Source: Chryseobacterium pennipullorum (GTDB lineage Bacteria > Bacteroidota > Bacteroidia > Flavobacteriales > Weeksellaceae). Taken from it: a stretch of 64,000 nucleotides of DNA. The stretch lies in contig NZ_QNVV01000014.1 in assembly GCF_003384725.1 (NCBI RefSeq), positions 56,086-120,085 on the forward strand, written 5' to 3'. Below are positions 59,599-64,000 of this stretch, piece by piece (position 1 is the first letter of the stretch; each line of letters begins with the position of its first letter). The notes under the pieces are model-generated. The model worked only from the letters and a program-made list of their open reading frames with translations. It searched no databases and was not told where the DNA came from. A program made the translations under genes and the position numbers.

Positions 59599-62250
59599 TT
59601 ACGCTCTCCCACTATCTTTAATCCAATGGGTAATTTTTTCATTGAAAAGCTTTTGTCCTTTCAGATTTTCGAGCTGAATGTGCATCCTGTACCGCCAATA
59701 ATGTGGAAAAACGGCAGGGTTATTAATTCTTTCATTGTCGATTTTATGATTGGAAAGTTGAGCATCTGTAGCTAAAAACTCCTGAATAGGGAAAATAGCC
59801 AGCATGGATTCATTGTAAAGATGCTGTTTCATAATGATTTCTGCCAGATAAGGGGTCAGCTCTTCAGGTGCTTTTCCGTATTGGATCAGCTGTTGGTTAA
59901 AATACTTCTGGGTAAGTGCCGGATCTTCTTTCCACCATTGCCTCAGGGTAGAGCTGTCATGAGAGGAAGCGGTCACTACATTCATATAGCTGGCATTCTT
60001 AGGATTATAGAAAGGAATGTTTTCTGACGGCATCCGTTGGACTTTAAGGGCAATGATTGCCAATTCATCCATCACCACAGGAACACACGCCGGAACCATA
60101 CCAAGATCTTCACCACAGATCAGCATTTTGGTAGCGTTCAGAATTACCGGAAGTTTTTCCATGGCTTTTTCGTACCACAAATGATCTTGCCTTCTGAAAA
60201 AATAGTCATGATAGAGCTCATAAATACTTTTCTGCTCCCATTCAGGCAAATATTGATAAGATTCGGTATGGTACACATTAAATCTTGGATGATAAACTGT
60301 TTCACCATTTCTATCTTCTTCTAAAAACAGGACGTTGGCAGCAAGTGAAATCAAAGGATCTTCAAGTGAGCCCTGTGGTTTCTTCTTAAAGAAATCGGCA
60401 AGCTTCCTTTGGGTATTAAATTCTTCTTTAAATACGTAGGTACCATTATCATTCTGATCCATAAAACTTAAAACCTTTCCGCTCTGTTCTCCAAAGTATT
60501 TCCATAAAATCTGGTTATTGATAAATGGTCTGCAATACCTTTCCGTGTTAAACGGAATCTGCCAGGCCTTGAATTCATCCCGAACAATTGGAACAGCAGG
60601 GTAAAAATACCCTAAAATCCCCTGTACAGCTGAAATTGGCATTCTCCAGATCCTGAAAAACCCTAAAATATGATCAATACGCATCGCGTCAAAATATTGC
60701 TCAAGTGCTTTAAATCGGTTTTTCCACCATCTGTACTCATCATCTTTCATTGCTTCCCAGTTGTAGGTCGGGAATTCCCAATTTTGTCCAAGCTCAGTAA
60801 ACTGGTCAGGTGGTGCACCAGCCTGGAAATCCATTCCGAACAACTCAGGCTCTGCCCAGGCTTCCACAGAATATCTGTAAATTCCTATTGGCAAATCACC
60901 TTTTAAAGAGACGCCCAGGCGATGCGTATAATCTACTGCATCTTTTAGCTGAGTATGAAGCTGATACTGTACCCATGCGTGAAGCATTGATAGATCGTAG
61001 TCTTTACTTTTAGGAGTAAAAAACTGAGCAATTTTGCCTGCAATATATTTTTTATGCGTCTTCCATTCGTCGAAATTGGGAGTCTTGTATTTGTCTCTCA
61101 GAACACAAAATGCAGAGTAAGGCACCAGCCACGATTCATTATCTTTTATAAATTTACGAAACCCTCTGTCTTTAAAAATCTTGTCTTTTGCTTCATAAAA
61201 AACAGCCTTCAGATATTTCCATTTGCCGGCAATCATTTTTTCGTAATCAATAAGGTCTAAAGCATTTAAAGCTTCTTTATCAGCAGCATAGTCCTGAACT
61301 AATTCTTCCGGTAAAGAAAAATCCAGCTTTTCCAGTGAAATATATTGGGGATGAAGTGCATAAACCGATACCGCCGCGTAGGGATAAGAATCTGTCCATG
61401 AATAATTGGCTGTTGTATCATTAATAGGGAGGATCTGAATAATCCCCAGATTGGTTTCTTTTGACCAGTCTGCCAATTTTTTAATATCAGCAAATTCTCC
61501 CACTCCAAAACCGTCTTCGCTTCTTAAAGAAAATACAGGAACAGCAACCCCGGCATCGTGATACATCTGATAACCCTTAAACCTAAAATAATGATTGGAA
61601 ACAATCTGCAAAATGTCCGGCTGCAGATTAGCAACTGTATATCTGTTTTCTCCGGTCTCTACATCAACGATTCTGTTTTGTTTTGTATCATAAATACAGT
61701 ATTTAAACTGAATCAATTCGTTTTCAGGAATTTCTACTGAAACCTCCCAAACCCCAATCTCTGTCTGATGCATCTGAAGAGCTTTATCATAGTTCCAGCT
61801 TCCAAGAGAGGCCGTGCTTCCAAAGAGAGCAACCTTCCACTCCGGATTATATATGGGAGCTTCTATTCTGAATAAATGAGTATGCTTTTTTAAAACAGTA
61901 GATTTTCCGGTAACAAAACCATGCAGTTTATTGTATAGAATTTTGTTATTCAGATAGTTTTCGGGAAAGTTCTTATTATTCCATTCATCGAAGATGACAA
62001 ATTCTTTATAGTTATGAGGAAAGCTAAGGTAATGCTTAACAAATTCCTCTCTCAGGATATTTCCTTTCTCATCTGTGATACGATACTGATAAGATATCGA
62101 TTTCGAAAAATAATCCACCTCACATTTCCATAGTCCGTTCTCTGCATAAAACATTGTATGGATATGAGCAGAAGTTCCCTCCTCACTAATTACCAACTGC
62201 AGGTTTTCTCCCGCCTTTACAATATATCCTACATTAAAGTATAGCTTCAT
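59599..62250 (-). CDS. malQ: 4-alpha-glucanotransferase with CBM20 domains
   Basis: An 883-aa GH77 amylomaltase. The N-terminus carries two starch-binding CBM20-like domains (1-110; 125-230, with VALFGSTASLGSWNYDKALQ). The catalytic barrel has DAMRIDHILGFFRIWRMP near residue 521, with the nucleophile Asp, and GEDLGMVPACVP with the acid Glu. The CBM20-fused form is typical of Bacteroidetes and plant DPE2. It disproportionates maltodextrins in glycogen or starch metabolism. No signal peptide, so cytoplasmic. Confidence 0.93.
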   Translation of the reverse strand: MKLYFNVGYIVKAGENLQLVISEEGTSAHIHTMFYAENGLWKCEVDYFSKSISYQYRITDEKGNILREEFVKHYLSFPHNYKEFVIFDEWNNKNFPENYLNNKILYNKLHGFVTGKSTVLKKHTHLFRIEAPIYNPEWKVALFGSTASLGSWNYDKALQMHQTEIGVWEVSVEIPENELIQFKYCIYDTKQNRIVDVETGENRYTVANLQPDILQIVSNHYFRFKGYQMYHDAGVAVPVFSLRSEDGFGVGEFADIKKLADWSKETNLGIIQILPINDTTANYSWTDSYPYAAVSVYALHPQYISLEKLDFSLPEELVQDYAADKEALNALDLIDYEKMIAGKWKYLKAVFYEAKDKIFKDRGFRKFIKDNESWLVPYSAFCVLRDKYKTPNFDEWKTHKKYIAGKIAQFFTPKSKDYDLSMLHAWVQYQLHTQLKDAVDYTHRLGVSLKGDLPIGIYRYSVEAWAEPELFGMDFQAGAPPDQFTELGQNWEFPTYNWEAMKDDEYRWWKNRFKALEQYFDAMRIDHILGFFRIWRMPISAVQGILGYFYPAVPIVRDEFKAWQIPFNTERYCRPFINNQILWKYFGEQSGKVLSFMDQNDNGTYVFKEEFNTQRKLADFFKKKPQGSLEDPLISLAANVLFLEEDRNGETVYHPRFNVYHTESYQYLPEWEQKSIYELYHDYFFRRQDHLWYEKAMEKLPVILNATKMLICGEDLGMVPACVPVVMDELAIIALKVQRMPSENIPFYNPKNASYMNVVTASSHDSSTLRQWWKEDPALTQKYFNQQLIQYGKAPEELTPYLAEIIMKQHLYNESMLAIFPIQEFLATDAQLSNHKIDNERINNPAVFPHYWRYRMHIQLENLKGQKLFNEKITHWIKDSGRA

Positions 62251-62316
62251 CTATATTTTTTTATAAAAGTACATTTTAATATCGAAAAATAAAACTTATT
62301 GAATATCAAATAATCA

Positions 62317-62349
62317 TTAAAAAACCTTCTCAATCTGATTGAAAAGGTT
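62317..62349 (-). terminator. Terminator of the T9SS cargo gene
   Basis: Arms AACCTTCTCAAT (62323-62334) and ATTGAAAAGGTT (62338-62349), one wobble on the minus strand, followed by T6. Confidence 0.75.
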
Positions 62350-62377
62350 CTGATATGCTGTTGTATTATGGTAGAAT

Positions 62378-63544
62378 TTATTCTGTTATAATAATTTTTT
62401 TACTGAACAGAATCTTTCCGGATTCCTCCATAATGTTTACAATATAGGCTCCGCTTACAAGATGTCTGAGAAATACTTTCTGATCCCCAGCACCTTCTTT
62501 TATTGTGAAGCTATCGTTCATTACATTTTTCCCCGCCATATCATAGATATTAAGTTTAATACTCCCTTTTACGCTTTTTTTGCCCATATGTACATTGATA
62601 TATTTCTCGTCTACTTTTGTAGGATAAATATCAAAATCAGTCATTGCCACAGATGATGAAATTCTATCATTGACAAAGTATTTACTTGCCAGGTCGTAGA
62701 TATGAAGTCCTTCTTCACCCGGCAGTTTAGTTGCCTGTAAAGATCCCATATCTACTTCATACATGGGAGCACCTTTGGCACTTGCAACCACTACTTTTCC
62801 ACCCTCATTCACTGCAGCACCATTGACCGAGTAATGTTCTGGAATTCCCTTTATTTTACCAACAAATCTGGCCTTTAATTCTTTAGTTGAAACTTTAAAA
62901 ACATTTCCGGAAGCGGAAAAAATATAAAAATTATTATGGCTATCAGCCACCATATCGCCTCCAAAACCTGTTTCCATAGCAGTAAATGAATTCCTGCCAT
63001 TCGAAGGATCGTCCTTAATAATTCCCAGATCATTAACTGTATACTGCCCTCCTTCCTTACTGATCTGCAATAATTGCGTTCCTGCATTGTTTACAGCATA
63101 GATATTTCCATCATATCCGGAGGCCATTCTTGTGATATGAGAATTAATATCACAGGAAGATACTTTGGCCACAGTATTCTCAACCAGGATGATTGCACCG
63201 GTATGAGGGTTCAGTACATAAATATTGGAAGAGAACATGGGCATGTAGATCAAATGATTATTAGCTGGATCATAAGCCAATGCAGCCATAGTGACAGCCT
63301 GGGAATTGTTATAAGAGTTTCTGTTTTCAGAGATGATCCCTCTTCCAGATTGTGAAAAGATCTTGGGAGAAGATTCTGCCGTAAATATTTTAGCTCCGGA
63401 AGTTCCAGTGGTCGGATTGATCACACGAAAATCCTTAAAATCGATACTTTGGGTATTCTTTCCGGTAATCGCAAAAAAGTCCTGTTGTGCATGTGCATTT
63501 ACACCCAGTAGCACCAGGAAAAGAGGGAATAAAAGTTTTTTCAT
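62378..63544 (-). CDS. T9SS-exported beta-propeller-like protein
   Basis: A 388-aa protein with a signal peptide (1-19). The middle has repeated blade-like segments (ALAYDPANNHLIYMPMFSSN; MASGYDGNIYAVNNAGTQLL; DMVADSHNNFYIFSASGNVF) like an NHL/SMP-30-type propeller. The last 80 residues are a type A sorting domain: DFDIYPTKVDEKYINVHM through LVSGAYIVNIMEESGKILFS to KKIIITE. So it is exported by the type IX system and probably anchored at the surface or released. Activity unknown. Confidence 0.87.
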   Translation of the reverse strand: MKKLLFPLFLVLLGVNAHAQQDFFAITGKNTQSIDFKDFRVINPTTGTSGAKIFTAESSPKIFSQSGRGIISENRNSYNNSQAVTMAALAYDPANNHLIYMPMFSSNIYVLNPHTGAIILVENTVAKVSSCDINSHITRMASGYDGNIYAVNNAGTQLLQISKEGGQYTVNDLGIIKDDPSNGRNSFTAMETGFGGDMVADSHNNFYIFSASGNVFKVSTKELKARFVGKIKGIPEHYSVNGAAVNEGGKVVVASAKGAPMYEVDMGSLQATKLPGEEGLHIYDLASKYFVNDRISSSVAMTDFDIYPTKVDEKYINVHMGKKSVKGSIKLNIYDMAGKNVMNDSFTIKEGAGDQKVFLRHLVSGAYIVNIMEESGKILFSKKIIITE

Positions 63545-63900
63545 AATTAATAGATTTTAGATTGTTATCATTTTGAATGGAACTAAGTTACGTAATTTAC
63601 AAATCGAAATGTAAATAATTAAAAGGATTTAAACATTATTCGTAACAAACGGATCTATCCACTCTAATTATGATAATCAAAAAAGAACCATTAGTGATTG
63701 ATTATTCAGTAGGAACAGGCTTCAGCCATTCACATTAAGTAGAAAACCTTCGATTAGCTTTAGCTAAACCTATTATCCATCATCTGTGCAAATCTGTGAG
63801 ATCTGTGGTTTATGATCTTTGTTGCAGGTTGTTTCGTTGCTGGTTGGATTGGTTTCTGGTTGAGTAGTTGGTGGATTGATGGTTGCCTTAAGTATAAAGC
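63545..63900. other. Intergenic region next to the rRNA operon
   Basis: About 355 bp without ORF. It holds the second copy of the dispersed repeat (63761-63808) and a G/T-rich, GGTT-filled stretch at 63825-63890 on the plus strand. No tRNA or small RNA recognised. Confidence 0.5.
63761..63808. repeat. Degenerate dispersed intergenic repeat, copy 2
   Basis: TAGCTAAACCTATTATCCAT (63761-63780) is followed at once by ATCTGTGCAAATCTGTGAG (63782-63800) and ATCTGTGG. Both blocks resemble the ones at 35738-35804, there in reverse block order. Confidence 0.45.
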
Positions 63901-63901
63901 C

Positions 63902-63939
63902 AAAAAAAAAATCCTTTATCTTGACGATAAAGGATTTTT
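63902..63939 (-). terminator. rRNA operon terminator
   Basis: Arms AAAAATCCTTTATC (63907-63920) and GATAAAGGATTTTT (63926-63939), 5-nt loop; on the minus strand it ends in a T9 run, 16 bp after the 5S gene. Confidence 0.88.
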
Positions 63940-63955
63940 AAAAATAAAATAAAAA

Positions 63956-64000
63956 CTGGCGGCGGCCTACTCTCCCGCGTTAGCAGTACCATCGGCGCTG
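63956..64000 (-). rRNA. rrf: 5S rRNA, 3' end (partial)
   Basis: Read on the minus strand, the window edge gives GCGCCGATGGTACTGCTAAC then GCGGGAGAGTAGGCCGCCGC, the conserved 3' part of bacterial 5S rRNA. The gene continues beyond 64000, with 23S and 16S expected further right. The exact 3' end (63956-63958) is uncertain by a few bases. Confidence 0.9.

Overview
The window looks like a chromosomal segment of a Flavobacteriia member, most likely Chryseobacterium or a close relative. The reasons are the AT-rich sequence, promoters of the Bacteroidetes type (TTG, about 17-23 nt, TAnnTTTG), a type IX secretion C-terminal domain, a bacillithiol gene (bshA), secreted M1 peptidases, and small double-glycine leader peptides. 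It is mostly ordinary chromosome, with no prophage, integron or CRISPR array.

Layout. 1-1040: a truncated secreted esterase and a REP-associated (Y1/HUH) transposase with a perfect 16-bp-arm palindrome just upstream. 1051-13446: a phenylacetate (paa) catabolic cluster, all on the minus strand. Transcription runs from the tetR-type regulator and paaK through paaE, A, B, C, a small membrane ORF, D, G, a four-helix-bundle gene, H, a 105-aa ORF, I, a secreted DUF6624-like protein, J and Y. PaaK activates phenylacetate, PaaABCDE epoxidises the CoA ester, PaaG isomerises it, and PaaH and PaaJ finish beta-oxidation. PaaI and PaaY are proofreading or salvage thioesterases. paaZ and paaF are not in the window. 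13804-16398: clpB. 16715-16864: a 49-aa double-glycine peptide with a cystine-knot-like cysteine pattern. 17061-19667: unknown protein, membrane protein, NarL-type kinase and LuxR-type regulator. 20069-35687: secreted and envelope enzymes (M43 protease, PAP2-barrel fusion, two M1 peptidases, TonB-type barrel, EEP phosphatase, 2,4-dienoyl-CoA reductase, GH92 mannosidase) and an RprXY-like two-component pair. 35895-48255: dihydroorotase, flippase, sugar nucleotidyltransferase, DUF4292 lipoprotein, EnvC-like activator, TatA, DUF4254, GTP cyclohydrolase II, GH3 hexosaminidase and BshA. 48314-63544: conserved unknowns, PspC, GNAT, SIMPL, an AddA-like helicase-nuclease, ferritin, a Spy-like protein, a repeat-rich secreted protein, 4-alpha-glucanotransferase and a T9SS cargo. 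63956-64000: the 3' end of a 5S rRNA on the minus strand, so an rRNA operon lies to the right.

Most striking observation: six junctions of the paa operon are filled by one family of A/T-rich inverted-repeat spacers. At the paaG/paaH junction the two arms enclose a complete four-helix-bundle (23S rRNA intervening-sequence protein family) gene whose start and stop codons lie in the arms. I interpret this as a small putative selfish element (parent plus five gene-less, MITE-like copies) lodged against stop codons in an active operon. The second candidate novelty is the knottin-like double-glycine peptide.
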